Shown piece by piece: positions 9,620-19,385 of a stretch of 53,933 nucleotides of DNA. The translations under genes were made by a program, and so were the position numbers. Source of the DNA: Sphingomonas sp. (GTDB taxonomy: Bacteria > Pseudomonadota > Alphaproteobacteria > Sphingomonadales > Sphingomonadaceae); the NCBI GenBank assembly GCA_019508115.1, contig JAEKMC010000076.1:1-53933 (forward strand). Reading direction: 5' to 3'. Position 1 is the first letter of the stretch, and each line of letters starts with the position of its first letter. The notes beneath the pieces were generated by a model. That model did no database searches and had not been told where the DNA came from. It saw only the letters and a list, made by a program, of their open reading frames with translations.

Positions 9620-11209
9620 TCAATGAGCGCTTTTACGGTTCATCGCGTCGCGCACCGCGCGCATCTTCGGCGTTTCGCTAATCGGCTGGCCGACATATTC
9701 GACCAGGCCCCAGGCCCCAAATCTGCTGATCGATCCGACCGAAGCATAGAATGTCATCAGGTCGCCGATCCGGGTGCGCCAAAAATCGATATATTTGCTG
9801 TAGGCGTCATACATGCGCGGGTCGCGCTCGATCTTGGCCTCGAAGTCGAGATCCTTGAAGATCAGATGCTGGCCCGCCTCATAGGTGATGTAGCGCTTTC
9901 CATATTGCGTCGCGACCGCCTTGGCCGCCAGCGCGTTGGTTAACGTGCGCTCGATTTCGGGATCGAGCGCCGCGAACAGATCGTCGGGACTGGCGAAGAC
10001 GGTATTATTGAGCTTCGCACCGAAATAGGGCGCGGTCGCCACCGCATCGACATGGCGGGCAGTGTCGCCAAAGCCGAGCACCGTTTTGACGCACCAATCG
10101 CCATTCTGGCAGCTGGCGACGCGAACCAGCTTGCCCGGCCGATCAGCATAGACCTTTTTCCAGATGTCCAGAACATGCCCGAGCCTCTGCGCGTAGCGCA
10201 TCAGCCCGGCCGCATTGGCGTTCGAGGAGAGGCTGGCCGCCTGGCCTTCCTGCTGTGCCTGGCCGGCCGCCTTGAAGGCGTGATTCCAAAGCTCGTTTCC
10301 CAGCTCGACATAGACGGTCCGGTCGGCGGGCAGATTGTCGTGCACCATCCGCGCGAAATGCTCGTAATAATCGTCGTCCGCATTCCATGGCATGTTGAAC
10401 CAGGGCTCCGCGCCGGTTTCCTTCGTCAGGGCGATCAGGTCCTCGACCGCGACGCCATCGCCCTTGATGTTGTCAATGCCGCTGGGGAGATGGCGCGTCG
10501 CCCAGGTCACCGGCGCGTTAAGATTGGTGTCCTGCCAATCCATGAAGCGGATCACCTTGAAGCCCTTGAGCGACTCCACGAATTGCGGGTCGAAGCGCGC
10601 GCTTGCCGGCATGGTCGTCTCGCGGCAATCGATGTCGCGGAGCGGATCGGACGGATCGACCGAGCTCAGCTTGAGCTCCACGCTGACGGCTTCGCCGTTT
10701 GGCGCATCGGTGTTCATCGCGAAGGTGAAGCCGCCCTGGTCGAAGCGTATGTTGGTGGCCCGCCTGGTGGCGGGCTTGAGGTCGCCTTTGCCTTTCCAGG
10801 TGCAGCGCACCGTCGGGTTGCGCGTACCGACATTGGGCGGGGTCAATATACGCGTCAGGGTCACGCCCGGCGCGATCTTCTTGACGTTGCCGTTCTCGTC
10901 GACCTCGTCGGACGTCAGCTGATGCCGGTCCGACGCGCCCCACCATGCGGCCGCGGCCATGTTCGCGAGCATGCGCGTCTTGCGATAGTAAGCCGGCGCG
11001 GTCAGGCTCACGCCAAAGCTGGTCGGCGGGACCGGCGCCGCGACGGCGGAGTGTCCGCCCAGGATCGCCCCGAATGCCGCAAGCGTCGCGCGGAAACCAT
11101 GCCTGTTCGTCATTCCAGCCTCCACGTGCATGTGCCGCCGTGCGATCGGGATGGCCGCGACCAGCACCAAAGCCATCGCGCCAACAAGGATCAGCAGCAA
11201 TCGACGCAC
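9620..11209 (-). CDS. Secreted/anchored protein with glycoside hydrolase-like (clan A TIM-barrel) features
   Basis: N-terminal hydrophobic segment; VYVELGNELWNHAF resembles the acid/base NE strand; ITYEAGQHL. Confidence 0.55.
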   Translation of the reverse strand: MRRLLLILVGAMALVLVAAIPIARRHMHVEAGMTNRHGFRATLAAFGAILGGHSAVAAPVPPTSFGVSLTAPAYYRKTRMLANMAAAAWWGASDRHQLTSDEVDENGNVKKIAPGVTLTRILTPPNVGTRNPTVRCTWKGKGDLKPATRRATNIRFDQGGFTFAMNTDAPNGEAVSVELKLSSVDPSDPLRDIDCRETTMPASARFDPQFVESLKGFKVIRFMDWQDTNLNAPVTWATRHLPSGIDNIKGDGVAVEDLIALTKETGAEPWFNMPWNADDDYYEHFARMVHDNLPADRTVYVELGNELWNHAFKAAGQAQQEGQAASLSSNANAAGLMRYAQRLGHVLDIWKKVYADRPGKLVRVASCQNGDWCVKTVLGFGDTARHVDAVATAPYFGAKLNNTVFASPDDLFAALDPEIERTLTNALAAKAVATQYGKRYITYEAGQHLIFKDLDFEAKIERDPRMYDAYSKYIDFWRTRIGDLMTFYASVGSISRFGAWGLVEYVGQPISETPKMRAVRDAMNRKSAH

Positions 11210-11274
11210 GCCAACGCCCTTATCCGGTTAAGGTGCCAGCCTAGCCCCGGCCCGGATAAGCGACAAGCGAAGGA

Positions 11275-12012
11275 TCAGACGACCTCCGAGTGCAGGCTCC
11301 GCCAGCTCGCCACCAGCCAGGCGGCGGTGGTTAGCAGGCCCGCCATGCCGAGCATGGTCAGCTGCATCCGGTCGTGCGGCGCGGCTGCGACGCCGGGGAT
11401 GTGGACCAGCAGCACGAAGGACGACATCATCAAAGCCTCGATCGTTGCCGCCAGCCGCACCCTGATGCCGGCGAGCAGGCAGGCGCCGGTGAGCGCATGG
11501 ATCGCGCCTGTGAGATAGGCCAATCCCAGCCGCTGCGGCAGCCATGCCGGCACCATCTGCGCGGTGAAGCCGGCATAGACGAAGTGTGAAACGCCGAAGA
11601 TCACGAGGCACAGGCCGAACGCCAGGCGCAACAGCCGCGCGCGCTGGTTCGTGTCGAACCGCCCGGTGAGCGTGGCAATGCCCAAGGCATTGGCCGAAGC
11701 CTCGCCCAGCCCGAGCAAGGCGGCGGTATCATGCGCGATCGCGACGCGCGGCAGATGCAGCAGCAACGCCCACAGCCCGACCCAGGCCGCGCCCAGCATC
11801 GCGCCCCGCGTGCGCCATTGCGGCAGCAGGATGCCGATCCCGCTCACGATCAGGATCAGGGCCGACAGGTAGGCGAAGGGGATTTTCCAGGAGGCACCGT
11901 CCGGCGTCGGCTGCCAGCTGAGCAGGCTGTCGCGCCAGGCGATGTTGAGAATGCCCAGATAGATCAGCAACAGACCGACAACGATCGTCGCCACGTGGCG
12001 TACTTTGTCCAT
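11275..12012 (-). CDS. DoxX-like polytopic membrane protein
   Basis: 245 aa, several TM segments, LVIFGVSHFVYAGF repeat-like pattern. Confidence 0.5.
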   Translation of the reverse strand: MDKVRHVATIVVGLLLIYLGILNIAWRDSLLSWQPTPDGASWKIPFAYLSALILIVSGIGILLPQWRTRGAMLGAAWVGLWALLLHLPRVAIAHDTAALLGLGEASANALGIATLTGRFDTNQRARLLRLAFGLCLVIFGVSHFVYAGFTAQMVPAWLPQRLGLAYLTGAIHALTGACLLAGIRVRLAATIEALMMSSFVLLVHIPGVAAAPHDRMQLTMLGMAGLLTTAAWLVASWRSLHSEVV

Positions 12013-12037
12013 ATGATCCTCCCCCTTTGCGTCAGGC

Positions 12038-12763
12038 TCAATATTCGAGCTTCGGATACCAATCGGGCTTGCGGCCCTCCGGCGTCATGTCGAGCAAGGT
12101 CCAGAGCGGCGAGACGTCGGGCGCGCCGCGCGGATCCTGGCCGGGATCGGCCGCGGCCGGCCCCATTTCGCCGCCGTAGAAGAGCCGGATCGTGCCGTCC
12201 TTGCGACTGAACACGTTGAGCGCGGGAATATCGTCCTCGCCGATCCGGGCATGATAGTCGCGGCTGTAATCGCCAGTCGGATCGCTGTAGAACGCAAGAT
12301 GTCGCCAGCCGCGCTCGCGCGCGAAATCGGCCATGCGCGAGACCGGCGAACGCGCGAACACGGCAATCGCGACATTCTGCTCCAGGTCCGCCGCCACGCC
12401 GTTCAGCGCGCCGAGGAAATTGGTGCACATCGGGCAGGGCCGTTCGCGCTCCGGCCCGAACATCCAGCTGTAGGTGAGCAAGGTTTGCTTATCCCCGAAC
12501 ATGTCGGCGAGCGTGACCGGCCCGTGCGCGCTGTCGAAGCGATACGCGCCCGTCACCGCGCCGCCCGGCGGAAGCGCGCGGCGCATTTCGGACACGCGCT
12601 CGATATGGCGGCGAAGCTCGATCTCCTCGGCCAGCAACGCCGTTCGCGCGGCGCGATATTCGGCGCTTTCATTGGGGAAGGGCCAGGCGCTTTTTGCCGC
12701 CATCGCCTTCGCGTCGCCGAGCATAGTCGTCATGTCACGCTCCCATGCAAAATTGGCGGCCAT
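12038..12763 (-). CDS. DUF899-family thioredoxin-like protein
   Basis: SWMFGPERERPCPMCTNFLGALNG, RGWRHLAFYSDPTGDYSRDY, LNVFSRKDGTIRLFYGGE. Confidence 0.8.
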   Translation of the reverse strand: MAANFAWERDMTTMLGDAKAMAAKSAWPFPNESAEYRAARTALLAEEIELRRHIERVSEMRRALPPGGAVTGAYRFDSAHGPVTLADMFGDKQTLLTYSWMFGPERERPCPMCTNFLGALNGVAADLEQNVAIAVFARSPVSRMADFARERGWRHLAFYSDPTGDYSRDYHARIGEDDIPALNVFSRKDGTIRLFYGGEMGPAAADPGQDPRGAPDVSPLWTLLDMTPEGRKPDWYPKLEY

Positions 12764-12843
12764 CCCGATCTAGTCCATCGGTCGACCGCTTTGGACCTCG
12801 TTCTTTTTGGCCCAGTCGATCAGGCTGATTCTGGACCGGCTTC

Positions 12844-13026
12844 TCAGCGTTCGAAGCCCTGGTCCTGCACCTTGTTCTCGCCGCCCGTGCCCGCCGTGCC
12901 CGCGAAATCGCCGGGCGCGTCCTGGACGTGCTTGCGCGTCTTGTCCTGATCGGGTGTCGCCCGTTCGCGCGAATCGTCGGGATTGGAAGAATCGGAATCG
13001 GGATGCGCGTCTGGCCGGTTCGCCAT
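12844..13026 (-). CDS. Small hydrophilic hypothetical protein (60 aa)
   Basis: Intact acidic/polar ORF upstream of tRNA-Leu. Confidence 0.4.
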   Translation of the reverse strand: MANRPDAHPDSDSSNPDDSRERATPDQDKTRKHVQDAPGDFAGTAGTGGENKVQDQGFER

Positions 13027-13137
13027 GCTTTCTCTCCTCGTCGGACGGAACCAACGAATGGCGTCGCGGCAGGCTCCCTCTTCTCCTTGCCCTTCGCGCC
13101 CCGCTGCTATAAGCGCCCCGCTTCCGACGAGCGTGCC

Positions 13138-13222
13138 GCGGGCGTGGCGGAACTGGTAGACGCGCTGGATTTAGGTTCCAGTATCGCAAGATGTGGGGGT
13201 TCGAGTCCCTTCGCCCGCACCA
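13138..13222 (+). tRNA. tRNA-Leu(UAG)
   Basis: GCGGGCG/CGCCCGC acceptor stem, anticodon arm CTGGA-TTTAGGT-TCCAG, long variable arm, encoded CCA. Confidence 0.95.
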
Positions 13223-13273
13223 GCCCGTACGTACCCACCGCATCCATTTTTCGAAGGCTTTGAGTAAGCGACC

Positions 13274-14872
13274 ATGCAGACTGTCGAGACGTTGAACGAG
13301 GGCCTCCGCCGCTCCTACAAGCTGACCATCGCCGCGAAGGATATCGCGGCCAAGATCGATGCCGAAGTGAAGCGCGCCGCACCGACCATCAAGATGCCCG
13401 GCTTCCGTCCCGGCAAGGTTCCGCCGAACCTGATCAAGAAGATGCATGGTCCCGCGCTCGAACAGGAAGCGCTCAACACCGCCGTCCAGGAAGGTGTGCA
13501 GTCGCTGATCGCCAAGGAGGGCCTGCGCCCCGCAATGCAGCCGCAGGTCGCGCTCGACGACGATTATGCCGCAGGCAAGGATGTCGAGGTCAAGGTCGAC
13601 CTCGAAGTCCTGCCCGAGGTTCCGGCCCCGTCGATCGAAGGCCTCAAGCTTGAGCGTCTGACGGTCGAGGCGACCGAGGCCGAAGTCGGCGAGCAGATCG
13701 CGCGTTTCGCCGCGCAGCAGAAGAGTTTCGCGCCGGCCAAGAAGGGCCATCCCGCGGTCGAGGGCGACCAGGTCGTCATCGATTTCGTCGGCAAGACCGA
13801 GGATGGCGTCGCCTTCCCGGGCGGCACCGGCGAGGATATGGCGGTCGAGCTCGGCGCGGGCCGACTGATTCCGGGCTTCGAAGACCAGCTGGAAGGCGTG
13901 AAGGTTGGCGAGAGCAAGACGCTCCACGTCACCTTTCCCAAGGATTATGGCGAGAAGAGCCTGGCCGGCAAGCCCGCAACCTTCGACATCACCGTCAAGG
14001 AGATCAAGGTTCCGAGCGAAGCCAAGCTGGACGATGATTTCGCCAAGGGCCTGGGCCTCGAAAGCTTCGACAAGCTCAAGGAATTGTTCAAGGGTCAGGT
14101 CGAGCAGGAACTGAACGGCCTTACCCGCACCTATATGAAGCGCAAGCTGCTCGACCAGCTCGCGCATGGCCATGATTTCCCGGTCCCGCCGTCGATGGTC
14201 GAGGCCGAGTTCGACCAGATCTGGCGCCAGCTGGAGCATGAGGCGAGCCACGAGGAAGATCCTCAGGCAGCTTTGGCCGAAATGGAGAAGGACAAGGACG
14301 ATTATCGTTCGATCGCCGAGCGCCGCGTGCGCCTGGGCCTCCTGCTCTCCGAAATCGGCCGCCAGCACAATGTCGAGGTGAGCGCGCAGGAAATGCGGAT
14401 GCTCGCCGCGCAGGCCGCACAGCAATATGCGCCCAAGGATCGCGAGCGCTTCATGGAATATGTCATGAGCGATCCCGTCGCCGCCGCGCAGATCCGTGCG
14501 CCGCTCTACGAGGACAAGGTCGTCGACTTCCTGTTCGACAAGGCGGAGATCAGCGAACGACCCGCGACCCGTGAGGAGCTGGAAGCCGCGATCGAATCCG
14601 AGGATGATGCGATCGGCGGCCACGTGCATGGCCCGGATTGTGGCCACGACCACCACGATCACGACCATGATCACAAGCCGAAGAAAGCCGCCGCCAAGAA
14701 GGCTGCGCCCAAGGCTGAGGTGACCGAAGACGCCCCAGCGAAGAAGCCGGCCGCGAAGAAGGCGGCTCCCGCCGCTGCGGAAAAGGCCGAGAAAGCGCCC
14801 GCCAAGGCGAAGGCTGAGCCCGCCGCCGAGAAGGCTCCGGCCAAGAAGGCTGCGCCCAAGAAGACGAAGTAA
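13274..14872 (+). CDS. tig: Trigger factor with His/Asp-rich and Lys/Ala/Pro-rich C-terminal tail
   Basis: KMPGFRPGKVPPNLIKK ribosome-binding motif and PPIase core; tail GHVHGPDCGHDHHDHDHDHKPKKAAAKKAAPK... Confidence 0.95.
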   Translation: MQTVETLNEGLRRSYKLTIAAKDIAAKIDAEVKRAAPTIKMPGFRPGKVPPNLIKKMHGPALEQEALNTAVQEGVQSLIAKEGLRPAMQPQVALDDDYAAGKDVEVKVDLEVLPEVPAPSIEGLKLERLTVEATEAEVGEQIARFAAQQKSFAPAKKGHPAVEGDQVVIDFVGKTEDGVAFPGGTGEDMAVELGAGRLIPGFEDQLEGVKVGESKTLHVTFPKDYGEKSLAGKPATFDITVKEIKVPSEAKLDDDFAKGLGLESFDKLKELFKGQVEQELNGLTRTYMKRKLLDQLAHGHDFPVPPSMVEAEFDQIWRQLEHEASHEEDPQAALAEMEKDKDDYRSIAERRVRLGLLLSEIGRQHNVEVSAQEMRMLAAQAAQQYAPKDRERFMEYVMSDPVAAAQIRAPLYEDKVVDFLFDKAEISERPATREELEAAIESEDDAIGGHVHGPDCGHDHHDHDHDHKPKKAAAKKAAPKAEVTEDAPAKKPAAKKAAPAAAEKAEKAPAKAKAEPAAEKAPAKKAAPKKTK

Positions 14873-14895
14873 CGGCCAATCAATTAGCCTTCTCC

Positions 14896-14927
14896 CCCCT
14901 TCGACGCCGCCTGCGGCGTCGAAGGGG
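14896..14927. repeat. Perfect 15-bp inverted repeat (ccccttcgacgccgc/gcggcgtcgaagggg)
   Basis: Direct reading; 20-nt core cccttcgacgccgcctgcgg recurs at 29435-29454. Confidence 0.8.
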
Positions 14928-14957
14928 ACAGGCTTGCGGGAGACGGCTGGGGAAAAG

Positions 14958-14986
14958 GGGCACGGACGCCAGTCCGTGCCCTTTTT
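14958..14986 (+). terminator. Rho-independent terminator downstream of tig
   Basis: gggcacggac-gcca-gtccgtgccc followed by ttttt. Confidence 0.9.
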
Positions 14987-15077
14987 CTATTTGAGCTCGT
15001 GGCCATCGAGGCTACGCGCTCAAGCCCCTCTCCCTAACCCTCTCCCGCAAGGGGAAAGAGGGTGTTAGAGCAGGCCC

Positions 15078-15995
15078 ATGAACCCACGGATCGCCGTCAT
15101 CCTCCCCTGCTACAATGAGGAAGCGGCGATCGGGCTGACCGTTGCCGGCTTCCGCGCGGCACTGCCCGATGCGGACATCTATGTCTTCGACAATAACAGC
15201 GCCGACCGCACGATCGAGATCGCTGCGCAAGCGGGCGCGATCGTTCGCCGCGAGCCGATGCAAGGCAAGGGCCATGTCGTGCGGCGCATGTTCGCCGACA
15301 TCGAGGCCGACATCTACCTGATGGCCGACGGGGACGCGACCTATGACTCCGCCGCCGCGCCCGCGATGATCCAGCGCCTGATCGACGAGCATCTCGACAT
15401 GGTCGTCGGCGCGCGCGCGAGCGAGGTCGACGCCGCCTATCGCCGTGGCCATCGCTTCGGCAACCGCATGCTGACCGGCATCCTCGCGCGCCTGTTCGGC
15501 CGCACCTTCAGCGACATATTGTCGGGCTATCGCGTTTTTTCGCGGCGTTTCGTGAAGAGCTTCCCGATCCTGTCGGCGGGGTTCGAGATCGAGACCGAGA
15601 TCAGCGTTCACGCGCTCGAGCTGCGGATGCCGGTGGCCGAGGTAGTGACGCAATATGGCGCGCGTCCGGAAGGCTCGACCTCCAAGCTTTCGACCTATCG
15701 CGACGGCTGGCGCATATTACGCACGATCCTGACCCTGTTCCGGATCGAGCGGCCGGTCCTCTATTTCGGCTCGCTCGGCGCGATTTTGGCGCTGATCGCG
15801 ATCGCGCTCGCCGCGCCGCTGATCGTAACCTATGCCCAGACCGGACTGGTGCCGCGCCAGCCGACTGCGATCCTCGTCACCGGCCTGGCGATCGTCGCCT
15901 GCCTCTGTTTCTTCGCGGGGCTGATCCTGGACACGGTGGTGCGCGGGCGGCGCGAGATGCGGCGGCTGGCTTATCTGGCGCTGCCGGGGATCTGA
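15078..15995 (+). CDS. Glycosyltransferase family 2 (dolichyl-phosphate mannose synthase-like)
   Basis: RIAVILPCYNEEAAIGLTVAGF, DNNSADRT, MADGDATYD; C-terminal TM segments. Confidence 0.85.
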   Translation: MNPRIAVILPCYNEEAAIGLTVAGFRAALPDADIYVFDNNSADRTIEIAAQAGAIVRREPMQGKGHVVRRMFADIEADIYLMADGDATYDSAAAPAMIQRLIDEHLDMVVGARASEVDAAYRRGHRFGNRMLTGILARLFGRTFSDILSGYRVFSRRFVKSFPILSAGFEIETEISVHALELRMPVAEVVTQYGARPEGSTSKLSTYRDGWRILRTILTLFRIERPVLYFGSLGAILALIAIALAAPLIVTYAQTGLVPRQPTAILVTGLAIVACLCFFAGLILDTVVRGRREMRRLAYLALPGI

Positions 15996-16113
15996 GCAAA
16001 ACCAAGCGGCTTTGCTGCGACGCAATGTGGCGAGGCACGCTTTTGCCGCCTCTCGTCGCGATTCCGTACGATTGCCTTGGAACGCACTTGCAGTATGGTC
16101 GTTTGCCGTGAGC

Positions 16114-17211
16114 ATGCGTGATAAGTTGCGGGCCCTGCAAGCTCCGTCGCGTGCCGTGTGGATCGACACGGCGCGGGGTTTGGGCATCGTTCTCGTCGTG
16201 TACGGGCACGTGCTGCGCGGCCAATTTCATTCGGGCCTGATCGGCTGGACTCCTGCGATCGCGCTTCAGGATCGCGCGATCTACGCCTTTCACATGCCCT
16301 TCTTCTTTCTGCTCTCCGGTCTGTTTGCAGGCGCGCGGGTACGATCACGGGGCGAATTCATCCGCCGGCGGCTCGTCACGATCGTCTATCCCTATGTCCT
16401 GTGGTCGGTGATCCAGATCCTGTTGACGATGGGCGCGGGCCACCTCGCCAACGAACATCATGCACTGGCCGACCTGGCGCGGATCGGCACCGATCCGATC
16501 GGACAATTCTGGTTCCTCTATGTGCTGGCGATGCTGCAGCTCCTGCTGTTGTTGCCACGAACTCTATTCCTGCTGACAATCCCGATAGGGGTCGCGATCT
16601 TCCTTCTGTACGGCAATGGTCCGTTGCTCCCACGCGCCGCCTGGTATCTCCCTTTCTTTGCGGTGGGGGTGGTGCTCGGCAGGTCGGGGCTGGAAGCGGC
16701 GCTACCGACGTGGCGTAGGGCGATTGCGTGGCTCGTGGGTGGCGCGGTCGCCTTCGCCGGCTTGTTCGCGTTGATGCCCTTGCTCAACGGCGTTCCTGCC
16801 GCGCTGGCGCAATATGCGTTGGCGGGTGCGGGAATCGTCGCGGCGCTCGGTCTCGCGCGTCTGCTTGATTCCAGGATTGCATTGCTGTCCGCGCTCGGCA
16901 CGGCGTCGCTCGCAATCTTCGTACTGCACGTCATTTGCGGTGCTGCGATACGCGTCGGTCTCGAGCGGCTCGGTGTGAGTCAGCCCGCCATCGCCATAAT
17001 GCTCGTCACCGCGGGTGGTCTGCTGATCCCATTCGTCATCTACCGGGTGGCAGTCAGTCTTGATATTACCCCCTGGCTGGGGCTCGGCTATGCCCCGCGT
17101 GCGCGCGATCCTGTTCCACCAAGCGTAGAAGCGGCACATGTTCCTCTTGAACCCGCTGCCCCGAACGCCGATGTTGGGCGCGACAAAGCCAGAGGACCTG
17201 CATTTCAATGA
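16114..17211 (+). CDS. Acyltransferase-3 family membrane protein
   Basis: [39 protein letters not shown]; end overlaps clpP start (ATGA). Confidence 0.85.
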   Translation: MRDKLRALQAPSRAVWIDTARGLGIVLVVYGHVLRGQFHSGLIGWTPAIALQDRAIYAFHMPFFFLLSGLFAGARVRSRGEFIRRRLVTIVYPYVLWSVIQILLTMGAGHLANEHHALADLARIGTDPIGQFWFLYVLAMLQLLLLLPRTLFLLTIPIGVAIFLLYGNGPLLPRAAWYLPFFAVGVVLGRSGLEAALPTWRRAIAWLVGGAVAFAGLFALMPLLNGVPAALAQYALAGAGIVAALGLARLLDSRIALLSALGTASLAIFVLHVICGAAIRVGLERLGVSQPAIAIMLVTAGGLLIPFVIYRVAVSLDITPWLGLGYAPRARDPVPPSVEAAHVPLEPAAPNADVGRDKARGPAFQ

Positions 17212-17843
17212 CCGACCACGCCGACATCACCGCCGGGCTCGTGCCGATTGTTATCGAGCAATCGAACCGCGGCGAGCGCAGCTTCGACATTTACAGCCGT
17301 CTGCTGCGCGAGCGGATCGTGTTCGTCACCGGTCAGGTCGAAGACCATATGGCCAGCCTGATCACCGCGCAGCTGCTCTTCCTCGAGTCCGAGAACCCGA
17401 AGAAGGACATCTACATGTATATCAACTCGCCGGGCGGCGTGGTCACAGCCGGCCTCGCGATCCACGACACGATGCAATATATCCGTCCGCGCGTCGGCAC
17501 GGTCTGCATCGGCCAGGCGGCGTCGATGGGCAGCTTCCTGCTCGCGGCGGGCGAACCCGGTATGCGCGTGGCGCTCACCAACAGCCGCATCATGGTGCAC
17601 CAGCCTTCGGGCGGCGCGCAGGGCATGGCGGCGGACATCGAGATCCAGGCGCGCGAGATCCTGCGGATGCGCCATGCGCTGAACATGCTCTATGCCAAAT
17701 ATACGGGCAAATCGATCGAGGAGATCGAGCACGCGATGGACCGCGACAAGTTCCTCGAGGCCGACGAGGCCAAGGCCTTCGGCATCATCGACGAGGTGTT
17801 CGACAAGCGCCCCGCCCCGAGCGAGGAAGCCCAGGCGGCCTGA
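17208..17843 (+). CDS. clpP: ATP-dependent Clp protease proteolytic subunit
   Basis: [56 protein letters not shown]. Confidence 0.97.
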   Translation: MTDHADITAGLVPIVIEQSNRGERSFDIYSRLLRERIVFVTGQVEDHMASLITAQLLFLESENPKKDIYMYINSPGGVVTAGLAIHDTMQYIRPRVGTVCIGQAASMGSFLLAAGEPGMRVALTNSRIMVHQPSGGAQGMAADIEIQAREILRMRHALNMLYAKYTGKSIEEIEHAMDRDKFLEADEAKAFGIIDEVFDKRPAPSEEAQAA

Positions 17844-17871
17844 ATCCCGCACGTCGGTGGACTGAAGAACG

Positions 17872-17898
17872 GCCCGCGCCCAACGGCGCGGGCTTTTT
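17872..17898 (+). terminator. Rho-independent terminator downstream of clpP
   Basis: gcccgcgcc-caac-ggcgcgggc followed by tttttc. Confidence 0.9.
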
Positions 17899-17912
17899 CT
17901 TGCCTTATCCGC

Positions 17913-19094
17913 TTAGAAAGCCGCCGTCGGATCGCGCGGCGTCACCTTTTCGCTGTGATTGGGATTGAGCACCCTGCGCGACCACAAGCGCGCCGGCTTC
18001 TCGACATAGTGGAAGCTCAGAATCGACAGTCCGATGACGACCACCAGCGTCAGCAGGCTGAACAGATCGCAGGCGATCCAGTTTCCCGCGACGATGGTGC
18101 GGCCGGTCGCGGTAGCGTGGATCGGCAGGTGCCAGGCAGCGCTGTAGAACCAGACGACATCCACCATCCGATCGAGGATGAAATGGTGGATCATATAGAT
18201 CGAGTAGGACAATTCGCCGATCAGCAGCATTGGCGCGGTCACGAGCATGCGGCTGATCAAGCCCCGTTCGAGGCAGAATATCGCGATCATGAAGGCGAAG
18301 GTCGGGGCGATCAGCAGCGAAAGTTTGCCGCCGAAATGGTTGATCATCCAGAACCCGATCACGAGGCCCAGCAGCTCGAGCAGCGTCCCGCTGATTCGGC
18401 CAAGCCTGTCGGTGAGGCGCCAAAGCGGCCAGCGACGCATGTCACAGACGATCAACCCCAGGCCGAAATTCATCATGCAGGCGAAGGTTTCGTCCCAACC
18501 GTGCCCCGCATAAACGCCGCTCAGACGAAAGCCGAGCCAGGGCAGGATCATCAGGATCGCGGTGGCCGCCAGGCCGCGCCGCATCACGATGAAGGCCGCC
18601 AGCAGCGCGAAGACGACATAGGTCCACCATTCGACCCCGATGCTCCAGCTCGGATCGTTCCAGCTCAGCATGCCCGCGAATTTCTGGAGCAGCAGGAAAT
18701 TATAGGGCAGCAGCCACGGCGCGAATCGATCCGAAAAGGGCGGGATGTCGCGCGCGGCCCCAATATCGAGCCACATCCGCATCGCCTGATAGGCGATCAT
18801 CAGCAGGATCATGAACAGGTGCAGCGGGTAGATCCGGCCCAGGCGCAACCCGAGGAACCGGCCGAGCGGAAACCCTTGGGCAAGCCGGTCGCCATAGGTG
18901 GTGCCGATCACGAACCCGCTGAGCACAAAAAAGAAAGTGACCGCGAGAAAGCCGTTCTGGACATATTTGAACGTCCATATCCAGCCGTCGGTAGGCAGAT
19001 GAAAGAAGACGATCGTCGAGGCGAGAAGCCCGCGCATGCTGTCCAGTGCGAGGAAGCGCTCTCCTCCGGCCTTGGCCCGACCCTGACCTTCCAT
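17913..19094 (-). CDS. Acyltransferase-3 family membrane protein (OafA-like)
   Basis: LDSMRGLLASTIVFFHLPTDG, LAVTFFFVLSGFVIG, SYSIYMIHHFIL. Confidence 0.85.
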   Translation of the reverse strand: MEGQGRAKAGGERFLALDSMRGLLASTIVFFHLPTDGWIWTFKYVQNGFLAVTFFFVLSGFVIGTTYGDRLAQGFPLGRFLGLRLGRIYPLHLFMILLMIAYQAMRMWLDIGAARDIPPFSDRFAPWLLPYNFLLLQKFAGMLSWNDPSWSIGVEWWTYVVFALLAAFIVMRRGLAATAILMILPWLGFRLSGVYAGHGWDETFACMMNFGLGLIVCDMRRWPLWRLTDRLGRISGTLLELLGLVIGFWMINHFGGKLSLLIAPTFAFMIAIFCLERGLISRMLVTAPMLLIGELSYSIYMIHHFILDRMVDVVWFYSAAWHLPIHATATGRTIVAGNWIACDLFSLLTLVVVIGLSILSFHYVEKPARLWSRRVLNPNHSEKVTPRDPTAAF

Positions 19095-19385
19095 GACACC
19101 TCTTTACGCATACGACGCTGCTTTGCAGCATAAACCATAGCCCTAACGCTGGCCCCGGCGACTGGCAAGGCAAGCGCTGTTCGGCAGGGCTACGCGGCGC
19201 CGCACGGCACCGGCGGGAACGGGATGACGCTTGTTTCGTCTTTCCGCCACCACATATAGGCTTTGTGGTATCCGGGCGGGCGGGCCGCTAACCTGCCATC
19301 AACCCCGGGCGTAGTAAGACTTGCCGCTCGCAGGGAGCGCGGTAGGATGCCTACCGACTCGGGCGGACCGAGAGTGAAGGAAATT

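Noticed and set aside
12770-14674. 634-aa minus-strand ORF antisense to tig
   Set aside because: Shadow ORF of a high-GC gene; its segment RRDSNPHILRYWNLNPARLPVPPRP is the well-known translation of tRNA-Leu antisense.
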